Counted from the first letter of the stretch, positions 15,706 through 25,512 are shown. The stretch: DNA of 64,000 nt from CBDCFV01 sp965261795 (GCA_965261795.1 OZ253476.1:3472001-3536000), one strand, 5' to 3'. Notes: generated by a model from the sequence alone, not told the origin. A program made the numbers and translations.

Positions 15706-17082
15706 TTGACAGGAAGCTCCCGCATACCTCTCCCCCCCGAAGAGACCGGCTTATTCGCGGACCTCTATGAACTGACTATGGCGCAAGCATACTTTCGCCA
15801 TAGCATGTTCGCACCCGCTACCTTCAGCCTTTTTATTCGGGAGTACCCTCCCAACCGCGGGTACCTCGTGGCTGCTGGACTGGAGGACGTGCTGGACTTC
15901 CTTGAAGCGATGAAGTTCGGCCCTTCCAGCATTGCTTACCTCAAGTCCACCGGCATCTTCACCGACGACTTCCTGGACTACTTGGGCGCCGTACGTTTCA
16001 CCGGAAGTGTACGGGCCATCCCCGAAGGGCGGTTGTTCTTTGCCAACGAGCCGGTATTAGAGGTAACCGGGCCAATCATAGAAGCGCAAATCGCCGAGAC
16101 TTTCATTATCAACCAGATCAATCTTCAAACGCTTCTGGCCACCAAGGCAGCGCGCTGTGTATGGGCTTGCCAAGGGCGGACGGTTAGCGACTTCGCATCC
16201 CGGCGCACCCACGGGACCGACGCCGCGTTGAAGATGGCCCGTTGCAGCTACATCGGCGGTTTCGAGTCTACCAGCAACGTGCTGGCCGCGAAGATGTACG
16301 GCATACCTCCCGCCGGCACCATGGCCCATTCGTTCATTTCCAGCTTCCCGTCTGAGTCCGATGCCTTTAATGCCTATTCGGAGACATTTCCCAACCGGAC
16401 GATCCTGCTGTTGGACACTTACGACACCATCAGAGGGGCGCGAAAAGCCGTCGAAACGGCTAAAAACCTGGAAAAAGTCGGAAGCCGGTTGGTGGCCGTC
16501 CGTCTCGATTCGGGGGACTACGACTCCTTGAGCCGCCAAGTGCGCCAGATTCTGGATGAAGCGGACTTGGCCTACGTGAGAATATTGGCGTCGGGTGGGT
16601 TGGACGAGTACGAACTGGAGCGGTTGGTTGCCGGTGGCGCTCCCATAGACCTCTTTGGCGTGGGCACCAAAGCCGGCGTTTCCGCCGACGCACCGTGGAC
16701 CGACATGGCTTACAAGCTGGTCTGCTATGATGGCCGCCCCGTGATGAAACTGAGCACCGACAAGGAATCGCCGCCGGGTGCCAAACAGGTCTTCAGGATG
16801 CGTGACGGTGACGGCAATTGGTCCCGCGATGTGGTGGCCCTCAGCGATGAAAAAGTTGCGGGCGTCGATGGCTTGTTATGTAAGGTGATGGACGAAGGTC
16901 GACGAGCTGCGGCTTCGCCCACCCTCGAGGAAATCCGCGACCGGTTTAACCAGGACTGGCCCTCATTGGACTCTAGGTTCAAGGCATTGGTTGGCCCGCC
17001 CAGATTTCCGGTCCAAGTCAGCCCGAAACTGCAACGATTGACGGCGGAAGTGCGAGAGCAACTTATCGATTCCGAGCTGTAG
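15706..17082 (+). CDS. pncB: Nicotinate phosphoribosyltransferase
   Basis: NAD salvage enzyme joining nicotinate to PRPP with ATP. The 458-residue product has the N-terminal block GLFADLYELTMAQAYFRH, the catalytic region DFASRRTHGTDAALKMARCS, GTMAHSFISSF, RLDSGDYDSLSRQVRQILDE and the phosphate-site segment IDLFGVGTKAGVSADAPW. The start is TTG at 15706 with AGGAG 9 nt upstream. It runs divergently from the SAM-cycle operon. It ends 67 bp before the ETF gene, possibly in one transcription unit. Confidence 0.94.
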   Translation: MTGSSRIPLPPEETGLFADLYELTMAQAYFRHSMFAPATFSLFIREYPPNRGYLVAAGLEDVLDFLEAMKFGPSSIAYLKSTGIFTDDFLDYLGAVRFTGSVRAIPEGRLFFANEPVLEVTGPIIEAQIAETFIINQINLQTLLATKAARCVWACQGRTVSDFASRRTHGTDAALKMARCSYIGGFESTSNVLAAKMYGIPPAGTMAHSFISSFPSESDAFNAYSETFPNRTILLLDTYDTIRGARKAVETAKNLEKVGSRLVAVRLDSGDYDSLSRQVRQILDEADLAYVRILASGGLDEYELERLVAGGAPIDLFGVGTKAGVSADAPWTDMAYKLVCYDGRPVMKLSTDKESPPGAKQVFRMRDGDGNWSRDVVALSDEKVAGVDGLLCKVMDEGRRAAASPTLEEIRDRFNQDWPSLDSRFKALVGPPRFPVQVSPKLQRLTAEVREQLIDSEL

Positions 17083-17149
17083 GCTGACCGCTGGGGCCGT
17101 CCAGCTTAACCATTGGTGTTCGATTTCTAGGTTATGTAAAGGACCGCGG

Positions 17150-18997
17150 ATGAAAATCGCTGTTTGCGTCAAGTACGTTCCGGTAGTTTCCCAGATTCAA
17201 TTCGACTACGAGAACAAGACCATCAAGCGTGAAGGAGTGCCTTCGGAAATAAACTCCTTCGACTTGCTTGGCTTAGTGCGGGCTGTCGAACTCAAGAACG
17301 GGCCGGACGACGAGGTTGTGGCCGTGTGCATGGGCCCTCCTCAAGCTCGAGAGGGACTGGTCCACTGTTTGGCGTTGGGTGCTGACCGGGGAATACTTGT
17401 TACCGACAGGGCATTGGCCGGGTCGGATACTCTCGCTACCGCCCGGGCCCTGGCCATGGCTTTGCAAAGGGAAAGTCCCGACCTGATTATCTGCGGGCGG
17501 AACAGTTCAGACTCGGAGACTGGGCAGGTCGGCCCGGAAATCGCGGAACTGCTGGACATTCCCCACGTTGGTCAAGTAAGCAAGCTGGACTATGACGCCG
17601 CATCCGGCAGTGTGAATGTCGAACGTCTCAGCGACGAGGGGCATCAGGTTATTGAGTGTTCTCTTCCCGCGGTGGCCTGCGTTACCGAGGGAGTAGGGCC
17701 GGAGTTGTTCCCCAACAGGGACCAGATGGCCGAGGCGGAAAACAAACCCGTAGAAGAGGTCACTTGCGCCCAACTCTCCTCAGATACGTCATTGTTCGGC
17801 ATCGAGGGTTCCCCAACTTGGGTGCAGGACATCCGGCTGGTGGAACCAAACCGTTTGGGCGTGGTCATAGAAGAGGAAGACGCCGTTGAGGCAGCCCGCC
17901 GGATAGCCGGGTTGCTGGCCGACAGGTTGGCGGAGATGGACTCCCAAGTCGCCGGTCCATCGGATGCCGCCGCTCCTGAGCACTACCCGGAGGGCCGTGA
18001 GAAAAGCATTTGGGTGGTGGCTGAAACGGCCCAAGGCGACCTGCGCCGGGTGACGCTGGAGATGTTGGGCAGGGCAAGGGAGTTAACATCCTTTACCAAA
18101 AGCGAAGTGGCGGCGGTGCTAATCGGCCCAGCCCGCGACGACCAACTCAACCAACTGGCGGCTTACGGAGCAGACAGGGTGCTGGTCCTCGACAATACGG
18201 GGTTGGGGCCCATCTGGGGCCGCGCGGTTACACAGGCGTTGGCCAACGCGATGGACGAAGCCCGGCCATACGCTGCGCTTTTCGCATCGACGCCGGACAG
18301 CCGGGACCTGGCGGCCCGTGTCGCCGCAAAGTTGGGGTTGGGACTTACCGGCGATGCCGTGGACCTGGAGATAGACGAGGAAGGGCGGTTGGTGCAACTG
18401 AAGCCGGCCTTGGGCGGCAACGTCGTCGCGCCTATCCTGTCCAAAGTCCTTCCCAACATGGTCACCCTCCGTCCAGGGCTGCTTACTCCCGTGACGCCAA
18501 ACCCGGACGCCAAGCCCCGGGTCGAAAAAATTGACGCCATACCATTCGAGGGTCGGGACGTAGTTGTTCTTGAGGAAAACCTGCAAGGCGACTTGGGCGC
18601 AGTAGAGTTGGTGCAGGCGCAGGTGGTGTTGGGAGTGGGCATGGGCATCGGAGGCCCGGAGAACCTGCCTCAAATACAGGAGTTGGCCAATTCGATCGGC
18701 GCTTCCTTGGCGATTACACGAAATGTCACCCACGCCGGTTGGCTGCCCTACCAGATTCAAGTGGGCATCAGCGGACGGACCATCACGCCAAGGGTATACA
18801 TCGCGGTCGGCATACGCGGCGTGTTCAATCATACTGTGGGCGTCCAGAAGGCCGGCGTGATTCTGGCGGTGAACCGTAACCGGCGGCACACGATTTTCCG
18901 CTCCGCAGACTTCGGGATAGTGGGAGATTGGGAAAAGTACCTGCCGCCGTTGATCGAGGCGCTGAAACCGGTATTAAACCGGGGCGGTATAACCTGA
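17150..18997 (+). CDS. Electron transfer flavoprotein, beta-alpha fusion
   Basis: Carries electrons from acyl-CoA dehydrogenases to the quinone pool. One 615-residue chain holds an EtfB-like half (residues 1 to about 265: MKIAVCVKYVPV, EINSFDLLGLVRAVELK, CGRNSSDSETGQVGPEIAEL) and an EtfA-like half. The alpha part ends with the FAD domain AGWLPYQIQVGISGRTITPR, YIAVGIRGVFNHTVG and SADFGIVGDWEKYLP. There is no stop or frameshift between the halves, and the linker near residue 270-285 is Ala/Pro-rich. Two acyl-CoA dehydrogenase genes follow 0.9 kb downstream, giving it likely partners. Confidence 0.92.
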   Translation: MKIAVCVKYVPVVSQIQFDYENKTIKREGVPSEINSFDLLGLVRAVELKNGPDDEVVAVCMGPPQAREGLVHCLALGADRGILVTDRALAGSDTLATARALAMALQRESPDLIICGRNSSDSETGQVGPEIAELLDIPHVGQVSKLDYDAASGSVNVERLSDEGHQVIECSLPAVACVTEGVGPELFPNRDQMAEAENKPVEEVTCAQLSSDTSLFGIEGSPTWVQDIRLVEPNRLGVVIEEEDAVEAARRIAGLLADRLAEMDSQVAGPSDAAAPEHYPEGREKSIWVVAETAQGDLRRVTLEMLGRARELTSFTKSEVAAVLIGPARDDQLNQLAAYGADRVLVLDNTGLGPIWGRAVTQALANAMDEARPYAALFASTPDSRDLAARVAAKLGLGLTGDAVDLEIDEEGRLVQLKPALGGNVVAPILSKVLPNMVTLRPGLLTPVTPNPDAKPRVEKIDAIPFEGRDVVVLEENLQGDLGAVELVQAQVVLGVGMGIGGPENLPQIQELANSIGASLAITRNVTHAGWLPYQIQVGISGRTITPRVYIAVGIRGVFNHTVGVQKAGVILAVNRNRRHTIFRSADFGIVGDWEKYLPPLIEALKPVLNRGGIT

Positions 18998-19067
18998 TCA
19001 CGGTTACCTGGACCGGAAGTACCGCTATAGAGGCGGAATCAATTCTCAAGAGAGTACAATAGCAACC

Positions 19068-19748
19068 GTGACATCCATCAACGACATCGCGGATGTGGCC
19101 CGCATCCTGAAAGAACAGCCTGAATGGGCCGACACGATTCGAAGCTTATTGCTGAGCGAAGAATTGTTGGACCTGCCAACCCGGTTCGCAGAGTTCGTAC
19201 AACTGATGCAGGAGAGCAATCGGATAGCCACTGAACGGTTGGGACGGCTGGAAACCGTGGTAGGACAATTGGCAACCCAGATGCAACGTATGGAGACTAG
19301 GATGGGACGGGTAGAGGGACGATTCAGCAATTTTGAGGGCAGCGACTACGAGCGCAGGGTCAGGACCAGGGCCTTGGTCCGCGCCAGGGATGTACTCGGT
19401 ATAGAGAATCCCTATCTGGCGTTGACCCAGGACGGGATCATAGCGCCCCAACTGAACAGCATAGTTGCCCAAGCCATTGGCAATGGTGCCATCTCCCGGG
19501 AGCAGTCCGCAGATCTGCATGAGACCGACCTTATAATCTCAGACCATAACAACCGCCATGTGGTAGTAGAAGTCTCGCTCACTGCCGACGAGGATGACGT
19601 GACCCGAGCTAAACGCCGTGCCGGGATACTGCGCGCCGCCATCGGCGGCATGGTCACCCCGGTCGTCATCACCGCAATCCTGAGCGATGCCCGATCAGCA
19701 CATGCCGCCGGCGATGAAGTGACCACATTCATCATCCCATACCCCTGA
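19068..19748 (+). CDS. Coiled-coil protein with putative PD-(D/E)XK-like C-terminal domain
   Basis: Function not established. The 226-residue product starts at a GTG. Residues about 40-90 form a coiled coil (RLGRLETVVGQLATQMQRME), followed by GRFSNFEGSDYERRVRTRAL. The C-terminal part contains ETDLIISDHNNRHVVVEVSL and TRAKRRAGIL. The D-x(n)-E-V-S pattern resembles PD-(D/E)XK nuclease-like folds, similar to DUF3782-type proteins. No toxin or restriction partner is adjacent. The catalytic motif is incomplete (S rather than K after the acid), so nuclease activity should not be assumed. Confidence 0.6.
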   Translation: MTSINDIADVARILKEQPEWADTIRSLLLSEELLDLPTRFAEFVQLMQESNRIATERLGRLETVVGQLATQMQRMETRMGRVEGRFSNFEGSDYERRVRTRALVRARDVLGIENPYLALTQDGIIAPQLNSIVAQAIGNGAISREQSADLHETDLIISDHNNRHVVVEVSLTADEDDVTRAKRRAGILRAAIGGMVTPVVITAILSDARSAHAAGDEVTTFIIPYP

Positions 19749-19804
19749 AACGTCCTGAACTGCTGTACAACTAAGAAAGGCCAAGCTTCCAACATACCCC
19801 CGGC

Positions 19805-19833
19805 TTGACACTCTCAATCGTTGAAAGCACAAT
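19805..19833 (+). promoter_or_regulatory. Candidate promoter with overlapping operator before the acyl-CoA dehydrogenase
   Basis: TTGACA, a 17-bp spacer and CACAAT lie 49 bp before the ATG at 19882. The spacer itself is a near-palindrome CTCTCAA-TCG-TTGAAAG (six of seven pairs), which could be a repressor site. The -10 is weak. Confidence 0.35.
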
Positions 19834-19881
19834 GACCCCACGCCTAGTCCGTTTTCCAGCCACCCGATTCGGAGCAACGTT

Positions 19882-21081
19882 ATGGATTTTAGTTACACGC
19901 CTCAACAACAAGCCTTGCGGCAGGAAATCCAGCAGTTTATCGCCGAAAACGTGACTGATGAGGTCCGCGAAGAGATCACAAGAGTTGGCGAGGGCCGCGG
20001 CCCATTGGTCCAGGAGCTGACCAAGCAGGTAGCTGAAAAGGGGTGGATTGGCATCAGTTGGCCCAAGGAATACGGAGGCCAGGACGGCAGCCGCCTCGAT
20101 CAGTACATCGTGGAAGAGGAGTTCGGCCGGATCGGCATCGGCGTCGGTGGGGCTGGAAGCGGCGCGCCTGCGATTCTTGCCGCTGGGACCGAAGAGCAAA
20201 AAAAGTACTTTTTGCCTGGCCTGATCAACGGTGACATCACCCTGGCCCTTGGTTTTACCGAACCCCATGGGGGAGCCGATCTGGCCAGCCTCCAGTGCAG
20301 AGCCGTAAAGGACGGCGATGATTACGTCATCAACGGCCAGAAAATGTATACCTCATCGGCCCACTACGCCTCTCACGTTTACTTGATGGCCCGGACCGAT
20401 CCTGAGGCCCCAAAGCACCGGGGCATTTCTATTTTCCTGGTCCCAATGGACACGCCGGGAATCACGGTGCGGCCTCTTTGGACTATTCAAAACGAACCCA
20501 CTGCCCCCACCGGCACTACCTACGGACAGCGCAGGACCAACGAGACCTTCTTCGAGGATGTCAGGGTGCCGGCGACCTGCATGTTGGGTGAAGAGAACAT
20601 GGGCTGGTATGTCGGTGCGATGGGGCTGAACCTGGACAGGGTAGGCGCCAGCAGATACCTATTGTCGGTGCAACGGGACGAGGACATCATCAACTGGGTC
20701 AAGGACAACGACTTGGGCGGCCATTCTCCGGCAGACGACCCGGCAGTGCGCGACCGGCTGGCTGAGCTTTGGATTGAGGCGCAAGTATGCCGTTTGATGA
20801 CCATGCGCAGCATGTCTCTGGTTGAAAGGGGCGGCCACTTCACGTATGAGGGCGCCGCCGAAAAGGTGTGGGCGCCCGAGCATGGCGTCAGAACGACGGA
20901 GACGATATCCCAAATCCTGGGCCCGTATGCCCAATTGTTGAACGGTTCCGAAGGCGCTATAGAGGACGGAGTCTTCGCCCACAACCTCATGGGGTCCTTC
21001 CAGTCGGGCATAAATCACGGCAGCGTCCAAGTCATGCGAGACCAGATGGCCCGGCGGGGACTTGGCCTTCCCCGAGGATAG
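19882..21081 (+). CDS. Acyl-CoA dehydrogenase family protein
   Basis: FAD-dependent oxidation of a CoA thioester, passing electrons to ETF. The 399-residue product includes the N-terminal helical block with WIGISWPKEYGGQ, the FAD/substrate motif LALGFTEPHGGADLASL, DDYVINGQKMYTSSAHYA and the C-terminal LMGSFQSGINHGSVQVMRDQ. The usual catalytic Glu cannot be assigned confidently by eye, so the substrate (fatty acyl, branched or a xenobiotic acid) stays open. It pairs with the next acyl-CoA dehydrogenase (67 bp gap), a common layout for heteromeric or sequential enzymes. Confidence 0.88.
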   Translation: MDFSYTPQQQALRQEIQQFIAENVTDEVREEITRVGEGRGPLVQELTKQVAEKGWIGISWPKEYGGQDGSRLDQYIVEEEFGRIGIGVGGAGSGAPAILAAGTEEQKKYFLPGLINGDITLALGFTEPHGGADLASLQCRAVKDGDDYVINGQKMYTSSAHYASHVYLMARTDPEAPKHRGISIFLVPMDTPGITVRPLWTIQNEPTAPTGTTYGQRRTNETFFEDVRVPATCMLGEENMGWYVGAMGLNLDRVGASRYLLSVQRDEDIINWVKDNDLGGHSPADDPAVRDRLAELWIEAQVCRLMTMRSMSLVERGGHFTYEGAAEKVWAPEHGVRTTETISQILGPYAQLLNGSEGAIEDGVFAHNLMGSFQSGINHGSVQVMRDQMARRGLGLPRG

Positions 21082-21148
21082 CCAGCACGGCCAATCATCC
21101 TGAGTATGTCGAAGGGCCGAACAATCTCTTAAGTAACCGGGTAACGTC

Positions 21149-22339
21149 ATGGATGTGCTGTTAAACGAAGAAGAAGAAATGGTCAAGAACGCGGCCAGGG
21201 CGTTCCTGGAAGGGGAATGCTCTCCCAGCTTGGCCCGGGCCATGGAAAAGGACGACCTTGGGTATCCCCCGGAGCTCTGGCGGCAGATGGCCCAGCTAGG
21301 CTGGTTGGGGCTGGCGTTGCCTGAGTCCTTGGGAGGCCAAGGATTGCCTTTGACCTATCTGGGAATCATAACGGAGGAATTGGGCCGCGCCATCGCGCCG
21401 GTGCCGTTCCACAGCACGATGGCCCCCGCTCTTACTATCGCCGAACACGGCAGCGAGGAACAACGGCAGCGGGTTTTGCCAGGAGTCAGCCGGGGCGACA
21501 CGGTGTTGACGTGGAGCGTTACCGAGCGAGACCCGCGGTTCCTGCCGGAAACAGTGCAAACCGAAGCGGTACAACAGGGGGACGAGTTCGTCATCAACGG
21601 TGTCAAGATGTTCGTAGACAACTTCGGCGCCGCGCACAAATGTTTGATGGCTTGCAGGACCGGCCCGGCCTCCGACGGCAACCAAGGTATATCCCTGCTC
21701 CTGGTTGATACGGACAGCCAGGGAATCTCCGAAGTGCCGCTGATCACCTTGGCGAAGGACAAGCAGAGCCAGGTTACGTTTAATGACGTGAGGGTCCCCA
21801 AGGACAGCTTGGTGGGTGAACTGGACCAAGGATGGCCGATCGTGGAAGCTATGATCGACCGCGCTACGGTCCTCTTGTGCTCACAAATGGTAGGGGCTGC
21901 CCGGAAAGATGCTGAGATGGCCATCGAGTACGCCAAGAACCGGACCGCCTTCGGCAGGCCGATAGGTGCGTTCCAGTCTATCCAGCATTTGTGCGCCGAC
22001 ATGGTGTTGTGGGTCGACGGGGCGCAACTCTTGACCTACGAGGCCCTGTGGAAAATGGACCAGGGTATGGACGCGACCGTCGAGGTGTCCCAAGCCAAGG
22101 CGTTCTGTAATGACAAATGCGAGGCGGTGGTCCGGTCGTCGCAGATGATTCACGGCGGCATCGGATTCATGATGGAGTTCGACCTTCACTTGTGGTTCCG
22201 GCGGGTGACCTCTTGGACATTGAGGTTGGGCACCAGTTTCGAGCATCGCGCCAGGATCGCCAAGTACCTCATCGACCAGCCGGGCCGCGTCAGGCTGGGG
22301 ATGCCTCTGGAACCAGTGCTTTCATTCCGGCCGGAATGA
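21149..22339 (+). CDS. Acyl-CoA dehydrogenase family protein (second copy)
   Basis: The 396-residue product is only distantly similar to its upstream neighbour. It begins with DVLLNEEEEMVKNAARAFLE, followed by GWLGLALPESLGGQGLPLTY and GDEFVINGVKMFVDNFGAAH. The FAD-binding C-terminal half has YAKNRTAFGRPIGAFQSIQH and SSQMIHGGIGFMMEFDLHLW. The RxxFGxPIGxFQ block is diagnostic of the family. Paired with the preceding gene, it may form a hetero-oligomeric dehydrogenase such as those acting on steroid or cyclic side chains; that is inference only. Confidence 0.9.
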   Translation: MDVLLNEEEEMVKNAARAFLEGECSPSLARAMEKDDLGYPPELWRQMAQLGWLGLALPESLGGQGLPLTYLGIITEELGRAIAPVPFHSTMAPALTIAEHGSEEQRQRVLPGVSRGDTVLTWSVTERDPRFLPETVQTEAVQQGDEFVINGVKMFVDNFGAAHKCLMACRTGPASDGNQGISLLLVDTDSQGISEVPLITLAKDKQSQVTFNDVRVPKDSLVGELDQGWPIVEAMIDRATVLLCSQMVGAARKDAEMAIEYAKNRTAFGRPIGAFQSIQHLCADMVLWVDGAQLLTYEALWKMDQGMDATVEVSQAKAFCNDKCEAVVRSSQMIHGGIGFMMEFDLHLWFRRVTSWTLRLGTSFEHRARIAKYLIDQPGRVRLGMPLEPVLSFRPE

Positions 22340-22371
22340 AACTCGTATAGGCCCATACAGGAAGGTGCGTT

Positions 22372-22581
22372 ATGCCCAGTGACCCGGTTTGTGGCAAGGA
22401 AATAAACGAGGCCGGAGCCAGGGCCGAGACCGGCCAGACGCTGCATGGCGCGGCCGAAGTGGACCCGCAGATGGGTACGCGCAGCTTCCATAACGGAGTC
22501 TGGTACTACTTTTGCAGCCTGGAATGCCGCACCAAGTTTCTGGCCAGCCCTGACGCCTACTTGGGGCAAGCCGCGTCTTGA
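22372..22581 (+). CDS. YHS-domain metal-binding protein
   Basis: The 69-residue protein carries DPVCGKEI near the N terminus and YYFCSLECRTKFLASPDAYL at the C terminus, the YHS pattern with one N-terminal and two C-terminal cysteines. YHS domains bind soft or transition metals and are found in P-type ATPases and monooxygenase partners. The central part is longer than usual (inserted segment around residues 20-45). It follows the acyl-CoA dehydrogenase gene by 32 bp and is probably in the same operon. A weak GC hairpin (22587-22609) follows. Confidence 0.82.
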   Translation: MPSDPVCGKEINEAGARAETGQTLHGAAEVDPQMGTRSFHNGVWYYFCSLECRTKFLASPDAYLGQAAS

Positions 22582-22747
22582 CATTCTCCGGGCTGGAAGA
22601 GCCGGAGGCCATGTTCCCGTGGAGTAGCGGGGGACGGCGAATCTGCTGGGCGCGTCCTTATCCTGCCTCATACCCGCCTACGATCGGCACATGGCCGACT
22701 TAGTTTGATAGCATCCGTGCGCTGGGATAAAATTATGTCACCATGAA

Positions 22748-23443
22748 ATGTTCGACAAACCTGAAATCTGGGTGCCAGTTCTCGCGACGCTCCTCGCAGT
22801 TGTCTTGGCTTGGCTGTTGGGCCACCTTACCTCGCGACGGTTCTTCTTGGGGCTTGCCCGTCGGGTTAGGCCAGTTGCGCGGGTAAAATCAGTGTGGTGG
22901 CGTCGGCAGGCCAGGCGCATCCCCCTGCGAGGACATCTGGCAACCGGGGAGTATGATGGTATGCGGCGTTTCTCAATAAGGAAAATCAATGCCCTAAACA
23001 GCAGAGGGAGGTCTATTCCTGGCATCATCGAGCCGGTTCACTCAGATTTTTGGCTTGATTTGCCGGAAGGGGGAAGCAAGTTGCACCTGTTCGCTCTATC
23101 CCGCAGGGGCCAAGCACTGGAGCAGGCCAAAACTCTCCGCTTGGTAGTTGAGCCGTCAAATTCAGACCGAAGGACGAGTGTCGTGCGGGTTAAGGTATTG
23201 TACGCCCACACTTTCGGACTGGAGAATGTGGCCAACGGGGACTATTGGAATGATGTGCCGGAATTCCTGCGGTTTGATATACAGGACAGGTTGGCCGACG
23301 AGTTGATGGACCAGGCACAGCCTGAGAATATCGGCATCCTTACCTCGATTGCCGCGATTCAACAGGAACGCCACCCTTACCAAGGGGTGGTCTTCGCCGT
23401 CTCCGGGCTGGACGAACTGGAAGCCCTGTTTCCACCGGAGTAG
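22748..23443 (+). CDS. Hypothetical membrane-anchored protein
   Basis: No family recognised. The 231-residue product has one N-terminal transmembrane segment (WVPVLATLLAVVLAWLLGHL) followed by a very basic stretch and a soluble domain of about 180 residues. The soluble part is moderately acidic, with no obvious catalytic motif. It lies alone between the YHS gene and the epimerase gene, 167 bp after the former. Codon usage looks ordinary. Confidence 0.6.
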   Translation: MFDKPEIWVPVLATLLAVVLAWLLGHLTSRRFFLGLARRVRPVARVKSVWWRRQARRIPLRGHLATGEYDGMRRFSIRKINALNSRGRSIPGIIEPVHSDFWLDLPEGGSKLHLFALSRRGQALEQAKTLRLVVEPSNSDRRTSVVRVKVLYAHTFGLENVANGDYWNDVPEFLRFDIQDRLADELMDQAQPENIGILTSIAAIQQERHPYQGVVFAVSGLDELEALFPPE

Positions 23444-23512
23444 CAATATCCACATGGCATCCCCAACCTCTTTAAAGGCGACTAACTACCCGTATCTGCA
23501 TAGGAGACAGTA

Positions 23513-24451
23513 ATGCCTATTCTGGTTATCGGCGGCACTGGATTCATTGGGCCCAGGGTAATCCGGAGGCTGGTGGAACGCGGAGAACAGGTTGTCTGCA
23601 TGGACATCAACCCCGGCTCTGCGTCTTTCGCCGCTTTCGGCGACCAAGTCAAGGTGGTCTTCGGGGACATTACCGACTTCTCCAGCGTCATCCGCACGGT
23701 CATTGAAACCCAACCGGACCGCATCATCAACCTTGCCTACCTGCTGGGTGGCGGTGAGGACAGGCCCCATTTCACCATGAAGCTGAACATCCTGGGGATG
23801 GACAACTGCTTCGAAGCGGCGCGTTTATGCGGCGTCAATCGGGTGGTCTACGCCAGCTCGATCGCGGTCAGCGGCCAGCAGCGGCACTTCGGGGACAGGT
23901 TGACCAACGAAGACGACCCGATGCACGGCGCCAGCCAGTACGCGATGCACAAGATATTCAACGAGTTTCAAGCGCAGAAGTACATCGAGAACTATGGCAT
24001 GTCCATCACCGGAATACGACCGGCCAATGTAACCGGCCCGGACAAGGTCAGGGGCTCCACCGACCATGTCCAGTGCATCACTTTGCCCGCCCGCGGTGAG
24101 GAAGTAAGTTTCCCTTACAAGTCGCTGATGCGTCTTCCTATCCACGTCGAGGACATCGCTGAAGCCTTTGTCCGCGTCCTACTGGCCGACTCCAGCCACT
24201 ACCCTGTTTACAACTCCGGCGGCCACGCCATAAGTCTTGGCGACTTGTCGGACATTGTGAAGGGGTTTTTGCCCGACGCCCGCATATCTTTCGCCAACGA
24301 GGGCGGCCTTGAGGAGTCGGGAAACTATTTGGTGGACAACAGCCGCCTGCGGGACGAATTTGAATTGGAATACGCTCCCTTCCGGCAGCGGGTATTGGAG
24401 ATTATCAACGACGTTCGGGCTGACAGCGGCCTTCCCTTAGTTGCTGGTTAG
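23513..24451 (+). CDS. NAD-dependent epimerase/dehydratase family protein (extended SDR)
   Basis: Rossmann-fold sugar or small-molecule oxidoreductase. The 312-residue product starts with the NAD motif GGTGFIGPRVIRRLVERGE. DINPGSAS follows at the adenine-ribose acid position, YASSIAVSG at the Ser position, and YAMHK supplies the catalytic Tyr-x3-Lys. GIRPANVTGPDKVRG is a typical extended-SDR substrate region. The neighbours are catabolic (esterase, LLM oxidoreductase, amidohydrolase) rather than cell-wall genes, so the substrate is probably not a nucleotide sugar; this is inference. Confidence 0.88.
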   Translation: MPILVIGGTGFIGPRVIRRLVERGEQVVCMDINPGSASFAAFGDQVKVVFGDITDFSSVIRTVIETQPDRIINLAYLLGGGEDRPHFTMKLNILGMDNCFEAARLCGVNRVVYASSIAVSGQQRHFGDRLTNEDDPMHGASQYAMHKIFNEFQAQKYIENYGMSITGIRPANVTGPDKVRGSTDHVQCITLPARGEEVSFPYKSLMRLPIHVEDIAEAFVRVLLADSSHYPVYNSGGHAISLGDLSDIVKGFLPDARISFANEGGLEESGNYLVDNSRLRDEFELEYAPFRQRVLEIINDVRADSGLPLVAG

Positions 24452-24573
24452 TCGCCGGTTAAATGAGGCGCGCCTCAGCCGTTTTCCGGCTGCGTCTGAC
24501 AAGCTAAACCGCCACCGGCAAATTACGCTCACATCTTGCAAAGACCTTGAAGGTCTCTAACGGGAGGTAACAC

Positions 24574-25512
24574 ATGCCATTAGACCCACAAGCCCGAGTG
24601 GTACTCGACCAACTTGCGGCCATGGGCCTGCCCGCAGTCAATGAAGTCTCGCCCGAACAAGCCCGCGCCAATATGAAACTTCGTCCCCGAGCCCCGGGTC
24701 CAGAGGTTGCCAAAGTGGAGGACCGTTCCATCCCGGGACCGGATGGAGACGTGCCGGTAAGAATATATATTCCCGAAGGGTCCGGACCCTTCCCGATTCT
24801 GATATGGTACCACGGCGGCGGCTGGGTTATCGGAGACTTGGAGTCCGCCGACGGCCCGTCGCGGCATTTGTGCGTTGGGGCGGACTGCGTGGTGGTTTCC
24901 GTGGACTACCGCTTGGCACCAGAGACAAAGTTCCCCGGCCCTGCCGAAGACTGCTACGCCGCCATCCAGTGGGCAGTGGACAACGCCGCCGCCATCAACG
25001 GTGATCCGGCCAGGGTAGCCGTTGGCGGCGACAGCGCCGGCGCCAATCTGGCAGCGGCCATCTCGCTGATGGCCCGGGACCGGAACGACCCCGCCATTTC
25101 GTTCCAACTCTTGGTATATCCGGTGACTGAGCGAAACTTCAGCACCGCGTCGTACCATGACAACGCCACCGGGTATTCGCTGACGCAAGCCGGCATGCGG
25201 TGGTTTTGGGACCAATATTTGGCTGATGATGCCGACGCCGCCAATCCGTACGCAGCGCCTGCTCAAGCCGCCAACCTTTCGGGCCTGCCCCCGGCATTGG
25301 TAATTACGGCCGAGTTCGACCCGCTCCGGGACGAGGGAGAGGCCTACGCCGAGTTGCTACGGAACGCGGGTGTACCTACCCAGGCTACTCGTTACGATGG
25401 GATGATCCACGGCTTTTTTGCCATGCCTGCGGTGCTGGACCAGGGACGGCGGGCCGTGGACGAGGCAACGGCGGCGTTGAAAGCCTCCTTAGCCTTGGTG
25501 GGCCAAGCCTGA
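24574..25512 (+). CDS. Alpha/beta hydrolase, HSL-family (family IV) esterase
   Basis: Carboxylesterase of the hormone-sensitive-lipase group. The 312-residue product has the oxyanion-hole motif YHGGGWVIGDLES, the nucleophile elbow GGDSAGANLAAA, the acid in TAEFDPLRDEG and the His in DGMIHGFFAMP. The catalytic triad is complete. There is no signal peptide. GGGAGGT lies before the ATG. It is the first of three closely spaced + strand genes with the LLM oxidoreductase and the amidohydrolase, and its stop is TGA. Confidence 0.93.
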   Translation: MPLDPQARVVLDQLAAMGLPAVNEVSPEQARANMKLRPRAPGPEVAKVEDRSIPGPDGDVPVRIYIPEGSGPFPILIWYHGGGWVIGDLESADGPSRHLCVGADCVVVSVDYRLAPETKFPGPAEDCYAAIQWAVDNAAAINGDPARVAVGGDSAGANLAAAISLMARDRNDPAISFQLLVYPVTERNFSTASYHDNATGYSLTQAGMRWFWDQYLADDADAANPYAAPAQAANLSGLPPALVITAEFDPLRDEGEAYAELLRNAGVPTQATRYDGMIHGFFAMPAVLDQGRRAVDEATAALKASLALVGQA

